This document shows positions 1 through 12,000 of a DNA stretch of 48,392 bases, piece after piece. Below the pieces are notes generated by a model, which had not been told where the DNA came from, did not search any database, and saw only the letters and a list, made by a program, of their open reading frames with translations. The translations under genes and the position numbers were made by a program. Origin of the DNA: Conidiobolus incongruus B7586 (lineage: Eukaryota > Entomophthoromycota > Entomophthoromycetes > Entomophthorales > Conidiobolaceae); contig JNEM01010786.1 of NCBI GenBank assembly GCA_000697335.1, forward strand, positions 1 through 48,392. The letters run 5' to 3'. How positions within the stretch are numbered: the first letter of the stretch is position 1; each line of letters starts with the position of its first letter.

Positions 1-2806
1 ACTATTATTAATCAAAACAAAATATAAAAATTTCTTATATATAAATAAATATATTATAAATATTAATTATATGAATATTTAAGATATTTTCTAATAATAT
101 ATTTAATTTTATCTTATATTTTAATATTATTAATTAATATATTATTTGAAAAATAATATAATTACATAATAAAAATTAATAAAATCTTTTTATAATTACT
201 ATATGATTTTATTAATTTATATTATGTTTTTATTCAGTCATGTGTTTATAATATAAATAACTATATTAAATATCAATTAAAGATCAAAATAAGTTATTTT
301 TAATTATTTCAATTTTAATCAGTAGTATTTAGCTGGTGTTTATTAATCTATGATTAATATAAAAAAGAATGATATTTTTAAAAGAGAGTACAAGAATTTA
401 AATAGTTAACTGATGTGATGCTTATTTCTCATCTTTCGAAATATATATATGATCCCACCTGTAAATGTCATAACCCTCATCAGAATTTCAATAAATTAAA
501 TATATAGATAATTTGCAAAATCATGTGAGATGAAATTATTATTAATATATTCTTCAAAATTTAATCAAAAAAATTGACTCATGCTGTTTAATTACAAAGC
601 CTAAATTCACCATTATAATTATTAATAAAATCAATTTGTATCATTCTAATTATATATTTTATTGAAAAGATTAATAAATAAAATAGTTTTTTATTTTATA
701 AATATAATCGTGTCATCTCTTGCAACTTCCTTATTATAAACATGATCAAGTAGATATTAATGTCATGAATTAGACTAGATAAAATATATTTTTTTTACAT
801 TCAAAATATTTAAACATTTTAGAAATGATATGAATACTAAAATATGGATCTAATTAGGTGAAAGGTCATTATTTATATATTGAAAATGGTCAAACTTGAT
901 AACATTTTAAAAGCATTGCTAATTATTATTTATCAAATATATATTCAACATAGTCAAATTTTAACAGAAAAATAATTAATCTTTGAATAGAACTAGAAAA
1001 AATTAAATAATAAAGTTACCATATATTATAATATTTCATATCAAATTACGATTCAAAAAGGAATACTACAAAATCTGAAAGGAATTTGAGATATTATGAA
1101 TATCTCAACTTGAATAACTTTCTCTGAAAACTTTTTGCAAATTTGAAAGATATCAATTATAACAAATATATTTTTCTAAATGAGGGACTTAAATGATCAA
1201 GAGTGATAACTGTCTCTGGCACTCAAACTATTAGCCAATAAATGGAAAGCATATAAAAATTTAAAATTCATTTAATAAATCCTCAAATATTTGTAAAATT
1301 TGAAAATTTTTACAACTTTTTATATTGAGGGTGAAAATTATATTGTATTATATTATTTCATATTATATTTAATATATACAAAGTGTATTTTTAGCATATA
1401 GAACATCTAGAGTTTAAGAAATTTATAATTAAATATAATGCCAAAATAGATACTGAATAACGGCGAAAGATCACTATATATAATTTGCTTGTAAATATAT
1501 TTTTATACTATCACAAATATATTTAAGATTACTGAGATATCCTTAACAGAAATAAAAATTTGTATTCCGACTTATATTGTCAATTTCCAGATTAATATGA
1601 AATTGTTACAAATTCACAAAATCTAACTATTTAAAAAATTCGGTTAAAAAACTTCCTTACACACACCTACTATCAAAAAGAAACAATCTTTTAGATATAT
1701 ATTCAAAAGTAAACCACAGTTTGATTACGTAAACATCTTATTCAGAACCGAAATATCCAATAAAGCTGGATAATTTTTACCATATGACCAATTGTTAAAT
1801 ATATCTTTCATCAAGATCTAAGTGATTTAATAGAATTGAAAATTTAAGAATATTTAACTGATTAACACAAAAATAGCATATTATAACTAAGTGACTATTA
1901 TCCAAATAATTCAAAGATGACATCGTTTAACTATATTTCATTTTAATACTTTAAATCTATTATGATTGTTATATTGATTTTGTATTAATTATTAATAAAT
2001 AATTTAAAATTTGAATGAAAAATAAATTTTATCCACATGAATCTAGTAAATCATCTGATAAATACTACTATTTTCGTTTGAATTTTGTTTTGAATTAAAG
2101 AATACTTAATTAAATGGCATATAATGGTATAGTATTGTAGTATAAGTACGAGATCCTGATACATTTAGTGTTATTATTTATGCTCTGACAACTATATTAA
2201 ATTATATTGATCTGCCAATATTACTAAAGTACATAAACTTTCTACCCAGAAAATCAAGAGTTGAAACTATCCTAATTAAGTCATGACAATTTTAAGGTTG
2301 AATCACATTGATATGAGTGGCTAATAGAAGTATTACCAAAAAATCAGGTGATGACAAAATTTCATAGAGTGGTGGATTGATTTGATATTGATGGAAAACC
2401 TCGATTATTTTGTTATTATTCAATTCTGAAATATTTGAATGATCATTGATAAGTAGTCGCCCCTTAATTGGCTTATTTCATGCAGATATGGGTTTGCTGA
2501 CCAAGGTGATTGGTTAATGAGGGAATCGTATGTTTCATTCGAAAGAATGAAAACTTTATTAGGTGTGTAGGTTAAATAAGTTACACAGATTTAATACTAA
2601 ATGGTGGAAACTAATTTGGAAAATTCAGTCACATCAAATGAATTTTATATTTATTGAATTAGATTAGAATATGAACCGTGTATAAAATGGATAGAATTAG
2701 TATAAATATAGAATCGAATACTTAATTAACTCTATAACTTTAATTTAAAATTTAAAGTGTATAATACGTAACTTATTTCAATATATATCTGTACATATAA
2801 TTCATA
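1..2806. other. AT-rich spacer upstream of the ALDH7 gene
   Basis: No coding region of convincing length or composition is visible on either strand. The last 400 bases are slightly richer in GC and hold a CCAAT-box-like element on the minus strand (ATTGGTTA near 2509) and a second ATTGG near 2466. These could belong to the promoter of the downstream aldehyde dehydrogenase. No clear TATA box is visible just before the start codon. Confidence 0.6.
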
Positions 2807-4342
2807 ATGGTAAGCAACGAAATTAATGTTCAAGAAATTTTTCAAGCTCTTGGATTATCCCAATCTGAAGTCAACAAGGGTGTTTACCACGGTGAATGGA
2901 CTGGTAACGGCCCCATAGTCGAATCCTACAGTCCTTCCACTGGTGAGCTCTTAGGCAAAGTCCAAACTGGTTCCTTGGAGGACCTCGAACAATGTACTGT
3001 TAAAGCCACTGAAGCTCAAAAGCAATGGCGCGAACTCCCTGCTCCCCGTCGTGGTGAAATCGTTCGTCAAATGCGTGAAGCCTTGAACGACAAGTTGGAA
3101 CCCTTGGGTAAATTGGTCGCTTTGGAAATGGGTAAGATCTTGCCTGAAGGTTTGGGTGAAGTTCAAGAATACATTGATATCTGTGACTACGCTGTTGGTT
3201 TGAGCCGTATGCTCAACGGTCAAGTTGTCCCATCCGAAAGACCTGGTCATTTTATGATGGAACAATGGAATCCCTTGGGTGTTGTAGGTGTTATCTCTGC
3301 TTTCAACTTCCCTGTCGCTGTCTACGGTTGGAACAGCGCCATTGCTATGGTTTGTGGTAACACTGTCCTCTGGAAGGGTTCTCCTACTACCCACTTAACC
3401 TCTGTCGCTGTCACCAAGATCATTACTAAGGTTTTGGAAGATAACCAACTTCCTGGAGCCATCTGTGCTCTCTGTACTGGCGATGTTGATATTGGTAAAC
3501 AATTGGTTGCTGATGACCGTATTCACCTCGTCTCTTTCACTGGAAGTACCCATGTTGGTCGCCAAGTTGCCGAAGTCGTTCAAAAGCGTTTCGGTAAGCT
3601 CATCCTTGAATTGGGCGGTAACAACGCCATAGTCGTCATGGATGATGCTGATATTGAATTGGCTATCCGCTCTGTTCTTTTCGCTGCTGTTGGTACTTGT
3701 GGTCAAAGATGTACCACCACTCGTCGTTTGTTTCTCCATGAAAAGATTCATGATGACTTTATTGATCGCTTGATTAAGGCTTACTCCCAAGTTAAGATCG
3801 GTAACCCCTTAATTGAAGGTAACTTATGCGGTCCTCTTCACACCAAGCAAGCCGTTGAAAACTTCAAGAACGGTATCAAGCAAGTTCAAGAACAAGGTGG
3901 TAAGATTCTCTACGGTGGTAAGGTCTTGGAAGAATTAAAGGGTAACTTCGTTATGCCCACCATTACCTCCATTTCTCACGATGCTCCTGTTGTCCAAAAT
4001 GAAATTTTCGCCCCTATCCTTCACACCTTCAAATTCTCATCCCTTGAACAAGCCATTGAAATGAACAACTCTGTCAAGCAAGGTCTCAGCAGCAGTTTGT
4101 TCACTACCAACCCTGCTAACATCTTCAAGTGGACTGGACCTTCTGGATCAGACTGTGGTATTGTTAACGTTAACATTCCTACCAACGGTGCGGAAATTGG
4201 AGGCGCCTTCGGTGGTGAAAAGGAAACTGGTGGAGGTCGTGAATCCGGTTCTGATGCTTGGAAACAATACATGAGAAGACAAACATGTACTATCAATTAC
4301 AGTGGACAACTTCCTTTAGCTCAAGGTATTAAGTTTGAGTAA
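2807..4342 (+). CDS. ALDH7A1-like: ALDH7-family aldehyde dehydrogenase (antiquitin-like)
   Basis: Single-exon gene of 511 residues, the usual length for ALDH7A1 (alpha-aminoadipic semialdehyde dehydrogenase). The family oxidises aldehydes, in animals mainly the lysine-breakdown intermediate, with NAD+. Visible landmarks are the FNFP segment with Asn167 that helps bind the substrate carbonyl, the FTGST nucleotide-binding stretch near 244-248, the general base Glu268 in ELGGNN, and the nucleophile Cys302 in [17 protein letters not shown] and GQRCTTTRR are typical of subfamily 7. No mitochondrial presequence and no C-terminal peroxisomal tripeptide is evident, so a cytosolic enzyme is likeliest. 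Coding GC is far above the spacers and third positions favour C, suggesting strong expression. The ATG at 2807 is the first in frame and gives a full-length N-terminus. Whether lysine is the real substrate is inference. Confidence 0.95.
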   Translation: MVSNEINVQEIFQALGLSQSEVNKGVYHGEWTGNGPIVESYSPSTGELLGKVQTGSLEDLEQCTVKATEAQKQWRELPAPRRGEIVRQMREALNDKLEPLGKLVALEMGKILPEGLGEVQEYIDICDYAVGLSRMLNGQVVPSERPGHFMMEQWNPLGVVGVISAFNFPVAVYGWNSAIAMVCGNTVLWKGSPTTHLTSVAVTKIITKVLEDNQLPGAICALCTGDVDIGKQLVADDRIHLVSFTGSTHVGRQVAEVVQKRFGKLILELGGNNAIVVMDDADIELAIRSVLFAAVGTCGQRCTTTRRLFLHEKIHDDFIDRLIKAYSQVKIGNPLIEGNLCGPLHTKQAVENFKNGIKQVQEQGGKILYGGKVLEELKGNFVMPTITSISHDAPVVQNEIFAPILHTFKFSSLEQAIEMNNSVKQGLSSSLFTTNPANIFKWTGPSGSDCGIVNVNIPTNGAEIGGAFGGEKETGGGRESGSDAWKQYMRRQTCTINYSGQLPLAQGIKFE

Positions 4343-4590
4343 AAACAATTTTACACTATCATTCAACAAATATATATATTCAAAATAAAATTAAATTACT
4401 TAACAATTAATATATGAAACGCAACTTTATTCATTAAGGTAATATTTTAAAAAATTTGAACTCCTTATACAAAAATTTTGAACAAGTTGTAAATACTAAG
4501 ATTGAAAAGGTAAGTATACATTATAACAATAATTGAATTTTTTGGAATAAAAAGGGGGGAATTCAATATAAAAATAAGAATTGTATTTAA
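4343..4590. other. Convergent spacer between ALDH7 gene and tRNA-Phe
   Basis: AT-rich 3' region. The T run that would end Pol III transcription of the minus-strand tRNA appears as an A run on the plus strand, about 15-20 bases beyond the tRNA 3' end. Confidence 0.5.
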
Positions 4591-4663
4591 TGCCACCACC
4601 GTGGATTGAACACGAGACCTTCAGATCTTCAGTCTGACGCTCCCCCAACTGAGCTAAAGCAGC
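4591..4663 (-). tRNA. tRNA-Phe (anticodon GAA)
   Basis: The minus strand folds as a 73-nt cloverleaf. It has U8 and A9, a GCTC/GAGC D stem, an anticodon stem TCAGA/TCTGA enclosing loop CTGAAGA (anticodon GAA), a T stem TCGTG/CACGG with loop TTCAATC, and discriminator A. There is no intron. The acceptor stem has a T7-T66 mismatch next to the T stem. Shifting by one base, so that the flanking T pairs with the terminal A, would give a fully paired stem with one bulged base. The second copy at 14732 shares the oddity, so it is ancestral rather than a reading error. Likely functional. Confidence 0.87.
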
Positions 4664-6087
4664 ACGTACTTAAATAACCTAAATGTAGTAAACTCCTTCA
4701 AATCACAATTGTCAAATTTATTTTATAAATATCAATTGTACATCCATAAATTTTTATCTTTAAATTATTTAATATTTTTACTTAATTTTGAATATTATGT
4801 TTTTTCGAATTATCTAATTTTTACATATACAAATCAATTTAAATATTTATTAAATTTTTAAATAAATTTTTTTAATCATTAAATGACGTATGGTTTTCTC
4901 AATTGAATTCATCTTAAGTAAATATATAATTCAATAATTATTATAATATTAAAATATTAATAATAAAAACACTACTTTATTATTTAATATAACTGATTAA
5001 TTTTAAACCAATTTTTATAAATTATTGTATAATTATCATTCATTATATCCTCAAAATATTGATTTTAAATGTTTTAATATTCAATTTTATTAATTTGATT
5101 TATTTTGCACTATTAAATAAATCATGGTAAGTATAATATACTACTAAAAATAAAAAATTTCAATTTATAGTCATTGATTTTAACAAGTATATTGATGTTA
5201 ACAATTGGAAACAAATAAAAATAAATAATCAACTAATTCTTTCTAAGGCATTTATAATTGGGTGAAAAATAGATATAAGACTGGGTTTAGTATCAGTTAT
5301 ATTCAGATAATTATAATTGATATTTATATATAATTTTCAAAATATGGAATTAAAAAGATTAGTGTATTAATTTAATAAATTTATTTTGAAATAATCTAAA
5401 AAATTGAAAAAAAATATCATTGAAACAGTATTTTGAATAGAAAATAAAAGATAATTAAAGCTAAGGAAATCTTAAATTTGAATTTGTATATGCACAAAAA
5501 TTTAGACAATTGTTACTAGATTTTGATTAGATATGTGATTATCATCAAGTCAACTAAAGTATTAAACGAAGTGGACGTTTCAATAAAATTGATGAAAGTG
5601 TGATTAATATAACTAAAATAACATATGATTGTTTGGAGACATGAAGTTAATATTTAAATTAATATTCAAGGTTAGAAAATTAGACAAATTTTGATATAAA
5701 ATTGGTAATTAATTAAATAATTAAAATTTCATTAATCAAAAGAATAGTTATATATACTTAACAAAATAATATAAAAAGTATATTTTGGTGATTGGGAATT
5801 GTTAAACATTAAATATTACAAATAAGAACAGTAAATCCTACATGAATAGTTAATGTTATAAACGTAATTTTGAAAGAAAATTGAATAGCTTACTTGGTTA
5901 AAAAATACATGTAAAATAACAATTCTAAATTTCAAAATGAAAATATTAGTACAATAAAAAAACGAAATTTGTATTTTGATATACACCATACTTTCAATAA
6001 AATCTATTAAACTAGAATTGGTTAAAAATTTTAATTAAAATGAGATTATTAAAAATAATACTACAAATAACAATTATACAAATAAAT
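4664..6087. other. AT-rich spacer, nothing recognised
   Basis: About 1.4 kb of very AT-rich sequence downstream of the minus-strand MOCS2A gene and upstream of tRNA-Phe. No ORF with coding-like composition, no RNA gene and no clear repeat is visible. Confidence 0.6.
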
Positions 6088-6399
6088 TTAACCACCCGAA
6101 ACAGGAGGTATCAAAGCAACTTCGTCGTTCGGTTGTAAAATAATATGGTCAAAAGAGTCGGAGACGATGTAATTCTTGTTCACCGCTATAGTGGCAGTCT
6201 CCATTATAATAGATAATTTGTTATGGAGTTCGAATACTTTTTGGAGAAGGTGGTTTAATTTAAAGGGGGTTTCGTCTACTTCTATCATGTCAAAAGCTTC
6301 GCCATGTGTTGTAGCATCTCTAGCACCTGCAAAGTAGAGCACCTTTACATACTGTCTGGAAGTGTCATCGTCACTTTTTGAATTGAGATTATTAGCCAT
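6088..6399 (-). CDS. MOCS2A: Molybdopterin synthase small (sulfur carrier) subunit, MoaD/MOCS2A type
   Basis: Encodes 103 residues in one exon. It is a ubiquitin-like sulfur carrier that, as a C-terminal thiocarboxylate, donates sulfur to precursor Z (cPMP) in the molybdopterin synthase complex with the large MOCS2B/MoaE subunit. The protein has the family features: VKVLYFAGARDAT near the start of the fold, a LNHLLQ helix, and the C-terminus ALIPPVSGG ending in the obligatory Gly-Gly. About 16 polar residues precede the domain. The large subunit is not in this window, so the two subunits are not encoded together as in the animal bicistronic MOCS2. The start codon lies 228 bp from the divergent ACP gene. 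Confidence 0.93.
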   Translation of the reverse strand: MANNLNSKSDDDTSRQYVKVLYFAGARDATTHGEAFDMIEVDETPFKLNHLLQKVFELHNKLSIIMETATIAVNKNYIVSDSFDHIILQPNDEVALIPPVSGG

Positions 6400-6627
6400 C
6401 TTCTGTGTTTTTTGAATTATATGACATCATTGAATAATTGATTATAATTCCTCATGAGATAAGGATCAAATGATAAGGTGATTATGGGATATTAATTTCA
6501 TCAAATTGAATCAATCCTAAATCCCATGAATTTCAATCTATGAATTGATCATATAAAATTTTTATTTATCATCATCTCAATCTCCGTAAAATTACCAATT
6601 TTATATTTAAAAACGTCAAATATTAAA
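6400..6627. promoter_or_regulatory. Shared divergent promoter region of MOCS2A and mitochondrial ACP
   Basis: Only 228 bp separate the start codons of the leftward MOCS2A gene and the rightward ACP gene, so both 5' regions must lie here. I see no strong TATA box near either start. Co-regulation is plausible but not shown. Confidence 0.6.
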
Positions 6628-7017
6628 ATGCAATTAAACTTACTTCGTCAAGCTTCTCGCATCGCTCAACGCTCCACCCGCTTCACTACCCCCTCCCGCA
6701 TCGTTGCCGCTAAGGTCAACTACAACCAACTCAATTGGACTCCTGTCCGTTTCTACGGTGATGCCGGCTTAACCAGAGATCAAATTCAAGCCAGAATCTT
6801 CGAATTATTAAAATCCTATGACAAAGTCAACGCTGAAGCTCTTACTGCCGATGCTCACTTCAACCGTGACCTCAAGTTAGACAGTTTAGATACCGTCGAA
6901 GTTGTTATGGCCATTGAAGAAGAATTCAGTATTGAAATTCCCGACCATGACGCCGATGAGATCAAGAGCGTTGGTGATGCTATTGAATATATTTCCCGTA
7001 GAGAAGATGCTCACTAA
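6628..7017 (+). CDS. ACP1: Mitochondrial acyl carrier protein (NDUFAB1/Acp1 type)
   Basis: A 129-residue single-exon gene. The first 45 residues are rich in Arg, Ser and Thr and almost free of acidic residues, as in a mitochondrial presequence. The carrier domain follows, with the phosphopantetheine attachment serine at about residue 86 in the LDSLDTVEVV motif. Downstream acidic helices (EEEFSIEIPDHDADEI) are typical of ACPs. In mitochondria this protein carries fatty-acyl chains for lipoate synthesis, is a subunit of respiratory complex I, and with Isd11 stabilises the cysteine desulfurase Nfs1. GC-rich codons in the first half mark it as a well expressed gene. The ATG at 6628 gives the whole targeting peptide. 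Confidence 0.96.
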   Translation: MQLNLLRQASRIAQRSTRFTTPSRIVAAKVNYNQLNWTPVRFYGDAGLTRDQIQARIFELLKSYDKVNAEALTADAHFNRDLKLDSLDTVEVVMAIEEEFSIEIPDHDADEIKSVGDAIEYISRREDAH

Positions 7018-7511
7018 TTTTAACTATCAATTTATTATTAATTTGAATAAAAAACAAGTATAATTAAGTTCTTCTAATTAATTTGTTATATACACCTTTT
7101 AAATTTTTATATAAAATAAAGGATATTTGGTGATTTATTATTATCAAAACATTGTTATATATTCATAATTTTTAATGAAGTTATATCTATTATTAATACT
7201 GTGTTTTATATAATTATATCCTTAATACCAGTTACATAAAATGGTAATACTAATATTATCAAGAATGATGATATATTTATATATATTGATTAATATTAAT
7301 ATTAAATAATTTAAAATAGTAATGATATATTTTAAATTAATTGAGGATCAATACTTATAATATAATCGAAATACATTTTAAACATTCAAAACATAAATAA
7401 ATAATAATAACGGTATTTATAATGATGACTTGAATGAAGAATGAAGATATATATTTGTATTAAACATTAATCAATCAAATATTTTAAAGAATCGTAGTGA
7501 ATATCCATATA
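7018..7511. other. Convergent AT-rich spacer
   Basis: Lies between the 3' ends of the ACP gene (+) and the SmG gene (-). Composition is non-coding and nothing else was recognised. Confidence 0.6.
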
Positions 7512-7861
7512 TTAATTCAAAGGTTCCAAAGCTTCTATGGTCACAATACTATTTCCTCTAATAACCTATAAAAATTTTTGAAAATTTGATAAATATGTTA
7601 TATTTAATATAAATAAATGAAGTTACTTACAATCATACCAATATCTTTACCAGGTAAGTTATCTTTAATTTCGATACTTTCGTCAATAACTAAATTCATA
7701 AATGGATCAAAACCTCTTAAAATTCCTTGAATTTTACGGTTGCCATTAATCAATAATTGAATCTTTTTATCCATATATCTAAATAAAAATATTAATCTAA
7801 AATGAAAAATTAATTGAAATTCTTATTACCTTTTAAGTTCTGGGGTAGGAGCTTTACTCAT
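7512..7861 (-). CDS. SNRPG: Small nuclear ribonucleoprotein G (SmG), three exons
   Basis: Splicing the minus strand gives 77 residues, close to the 76 of human SmG. Exons: 7830-7861, 7631-7778 and 7512-7565. Introns 7779-7829 and 7566-7630 have GTAATA and GTAAGT donors and TTTAG and ATAG acceptors, and all junctions keep frame. The product begins MSKAPTPELKRYMDKKIQLL and contains the Sm1 motif with GILRGFDPFMNLVIDE and the Sm2 motif IGMIVIRGNSIVTIEAL. SmG is one of the seven ring-forming proteins on U1, U2, U4 and U5 snRNAs in the nucleus. This gene is hidden from single-frame ORF searches because its exons are short. Confidence 0.95.
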
Positions 7862-9227
7862 TTTTATTTAATAATTATTTGAGTTGGATATAATATATGA
7901 ATATGAAAAATAATTTAAGTTTTTTTGGAATTGAAATTTATAATACACTAATTAATAATTATAATATCAATCAAGTTATTTAAATTTATTTCATTTTTTT
8001 AATTTGAATTATTATGGGATTCCAAATTGAAATTTATTTATTATTGTTAGTGAAATATGTCTACTTTATAAATTTTGAAAGATAATAGTTAAAAAATAAA
8101 TATTAATGAATTTAAATCATACAAATAATAATTCAACCTATAGAGTTCGAATTTATTGTATTGGCAATAGATTTTTGTGTTTAATATATCATCCTGTTTT
8201 ATTTCAAATAAACAATCATGTAATATTATTTTAAAAATCATAAACATAAAATTTCCAAATGATTATTATATACAATAAAATTTAATATTTTGATATTTGA
8301 TATAATTAAATTGAATATTTGGATTCTATGATATTGATCAACATGTGAACATATGCATAGATTTTCATTCACTCTCTAAAAATTATTAATTCTTTTGATT
8401 ATAATAATAATTAAAGATGTAATATATTATCAAATTAAAATTAGCTACCTTGACATTTGAATTCTATTCCATGAATAGTAAATATAAATTTTATATTCAA
8501 GAACAATCAAAATCATTTGCAACTTGAGGAAGTTACCACAAATAGACAAGATTAACTGTAAATAAATCATAAAAGCGTTGAATAATCTGCTAACAAATTT
8601 GTAAATGATGATCCCATCAAGAAAATGGTGCTAAGTGCCTCCACATATTTTCGAGTAAGCATGAAATAAAATTTGGGAATAATCAGAAAATCTCGAAGAT
8701 CTTTAACGAAGAATTATTAATCAAAACGATAAAGTTAATATTGAAGGTTTAATGATTATTTGAAATATATCTAAAAAAGTGTCAATTCATATAAATAAAA
8801 TAATTTTTTAATATTTAAATTTAAGTGATATAATCACAATTACTATCATATTTTTACAAAAAAATTTAAGCATATAATGACAAATTTTAAAATACTTCAA
8901 AATTTATACTTTGATTAAATAAAAATGGACCCTAGAATTGAATAAAAATTAGATAGAAATAATAAATAAATAGATTAATATTGATTTTGTATCATATTAT
9001 TTATTTAGAAATCAAGCCATGTATTAAAAACAAATATAATTTCTAGATGATTCACCGGTTTGAAGTTATCAAAATTGTTATTTATTTATATTGTAAAAAA
9101 TTGAGAATTATAAAAAAATTTACATTATATGTGGAAGAGGGGGAGTGTTAGAATTAGAAATAATTGTTGAGTGTGTAAGTATGTCTAATCCAAATGAAAA
9201 ATCAAATCAGATTCAAATCTTAAAATG
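7862..9227. other. AT-rich spacer; 3' flank of the F-BAR gene at right
   Basis: No convincing coding region. The rightmost 100 bases are the likely 3' UTR of the minus-strand F-BAR/SH3 gene. The left edge is the 5' flank of SmG. Confidence 0.55.
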
Positions 9228-11210
9228 TTACAGAGATGCTGGTTCCGTGAAGTTGGATGGGAAGATACCTACGCGGGATGCTGTGCCATTCTCTGAGATC
9301 ACTTGGCCTTCCCACCAGCCATCCAGCTGTGTGGCAAGTACTGCTACCATTTGGCCTTCCCGAAGTGGGATCTCTTCAGGGATTTCCGGATCGTAATCGT
9401 AGATTGCGCGCACGTAGAAGAGGATTGGGCGAGGGTCTTTGGTACCACCGGTGGCTGCAGCTGGGCTGGGTTCTACTTTGATGTCAGCAGGGGGTGATAT
9501 GTGACCGCTCATCATTGCTTGATGAGGTGGAGGTGATGATGCTCGAACAGGTCCAGGTCCCACAGGTCTACCTTGCTGAGATTGAGCTTGGGGTTGTGAT
9601 GGAGGTTGTGTTTGACCGATTGGTCTATTCATAGGAGTACGAGGATGGTGTGGAGATCCAGGACCAATCGAAGGATGATATTGAGGCATGCGGTGTGCTG
9701 GATGGTAAGGACTGCCAAACTGTGGATTAGGCTCAGGAGAGCTGGGACGAGAGCCTCTGGGAGGATATCCGTGAGCAACACTGGGGGTGCGAGATGGAGC
9801 ATGGGTAAATTGCGCAGATGGAGGCATTTGTTGGGCAGGGTGAGGTATAGGGGGTGCTGCAACTGTGGAAACTGGGACATTGATAGGAGTGGGAGGTATT
9901 GATGAAGGTCTTGATGCAGAGGTAGAGGATCTCTTTGCAGCCAAAATAGGACTTCTAGCAATTGTGGCAGTAACTAAGTCGTTTGAAATGATTTTGTTGT
10001 GATCATGAACAGAAGAGGGAATAGGGCGACCCAGACTAATAGGAATATTCATATTGGTGCCAACATCACTTCCGGGCAGATTAGATACGCGGGGACGTGA
10101 TTGAGTGTGTTGTAAGGATGACAAGATTTGAGTGAGTTTTGGACCTTCGCTGCTTGAGTTTGAAAGCTGAATTTCATTTTTTAAAGGTGAACCTCTCTCC
10201 ATACCTTGGTTAGATAAGGTCATTTGTGTTTCTTCACTGTGGGAAGGAGTAGGATACATTCTTTGTTTTGTGGATTCTAATCCATTTTCTTGCATAGTTT
10301 TATCATTTAACGACTCTTTCATGAAAATTTCAACATCAGAGCGGGGATCAAGAGCCTCTAAACTTTGACGAACTCTTTCTAAAGCCTAATAAATAATAAA
10401 TAAATTATTAGAATCATAATAATATTGAATAAGATATATACCTCATCATCAGAAACACAGCTAGAAGACATCATATTCACATATTTCCATAAAGTACTGC
10501 GAATAAATTGAATTCTATTCTCTTCAATAGCTTCATATTTCTATTCAAATCCAAATTAATAAAAAATTTCCCTTAAATATAATTTATAAACGAATTACCG
10601 AACAAGCTAATCTAGATTCGGTATCACAACGATAAGCAACCTCCTGATATTGTTGAACACAAGCGTGATACTCCTGGTCAACTAAATATCTCCTAGGGTC
10701 GTCACTAAATTTAGGAATTTCTTCCACTCTAGCTCTAGCCCTATTCAAATTAGCTTGGGAGGCGGACTTATCCTGACTCAATTTAGTCAATAGCTGCAAA
10801 ATATCCCTCCTCTGGCTCTTCTGCTGACTAAAAAACTCTTCGAGGGGGACCTTCAACTCATTTTTCAACTGCTCGGACAATTTCAAATGGACATTACTCG
10901 TAGTCATTATCTCCTGGTTCAAACTCTGTAAAGTTTTATTTAAACCTCCAATCTCATTAGGTCCAAAAGTATTTTGAGACAATTTAAGTAATTTTTGGGC
11001 GTATTCCTCTTCGAGTTGAGACCTCTGAATAAAATAATCCGAAAGTTGGTGGCCTGTTAACTTCCCGAGTTTACTCTTCTTTTCCCATTGGTCTATCGTC
11101 TGAGGCAACTATATCATATTATTGTTATTAAATATTTAATATTATTTTATATTATTATTTACTTCAGTAGCACTACTATAACTATTATTAATAAATTGAT
11201 TGGATAACAT
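9228..11210 (-). CDS. F-BAR and SH3 domain protein, four exons
   Basis: Exons 11163-11210, 10599-11108, 10442-10540 and 9228-10385 (minus strand) splice in phase into 604 residues. The intron between the first two exons is 54 nt, and all introns have GTA donors and AG acceptors. Residues up to about 230 form a helical F-BAR-like domain: SDYFIQRSQLEEEYAQKLLKL near the start and NRIQFIRSTLWKYVN near its end. A long Pro/Ser/His-rich disordered linker follows, then a C-terminal SH3 domain (about 540-604) with AIYDYDPE, DGWWEGQV and GIFPSNF. F-BAR proteins bend membrane and link it to actin. The one-SH3 layout resembles Cdc15/Imp2/Hof1 (cytokinesis) and PACSIN, whereas Bzz1 has two SH3 domains. 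The FW-G signature usual at the F-BAR N-terminus is not obvious, so the first 16-residue exon is the least certain part. Confidence 0.88.
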
Positions 11211-12000
11211 AATGTAGATTAATTATATTTTAATTACACTTGATTATTATATAACATAAAAACCAATATAATAAATTTCTAACACTATGGTTTATAAATA
11301 GATAATATTAACTAATTAATTAACTAATTCTAATATTTGGAAAGAGATTAAAAGAAAGAGGAATAATATTCAATAAAAAATCAAATCAATTTTATAAAAA
11401 TTTTCCTAGTGATAAATTAAATATTCCCGAGAATTCAATTTGTCATATTTGAAATTTCTCATTACCTTTTCAATTTGCTTAAAATTAACCTAATTTATTT
11501 ATTAGATTTGAATCCGATGTATTCAGTTAAAAGAGTGTAATAAGTATTACATTTTTATTATTAATTCTTTGTAACGAATTTTAATCTATTTTTATAGAAT
11601 ATTTTTCCTTATAAAAGATTTAAATTGTAAAGATCCATTGATCTCAAACGATCAAAGATTTGAAACTTTGACAAACAATAAAAATAAGCAAAGATAATCC
11701 CTAACAATAATTATAACTAATATAGCTTATATTAAACTTTTATAATCTGTCAAACCTCTCAAAAGATTTTTGACACTGAACACCTAACAACGAATGTAAC
11801 TTTACAAAAATATTCTCTCACTATTATTTATTATTGTGTTAAATTCAGATTCGCAGCATTACCTGTAAATTGTCACATTAATCTACAGATAATTTCTTAA
11901 CAGAATTTAATTTTTAATTTTACCAAGATTTTACCTTTTGATATGAATTTTATTTGAATTAAATAATTAGGTTTATTATAGATATGTTATTATTGATTAT
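11211..12000. other. AT-rich spacer between F-BAR and carboxypeptidase genes
   Basis: Contains the 5' flank of the F-BAR gene and the 3' flank of the carboxypeptidase gene, both on the minus strand. No other feature seen. Confidence 0.55.

Noticed and set aside
9606-9902. Open frames on the plus strand within the F-BAR linker
   Set aside because: Shadows of the Pro/Ser/His-rich linker on the minus strand, which is anchored by the SH3 domain and the F-BAR exons.
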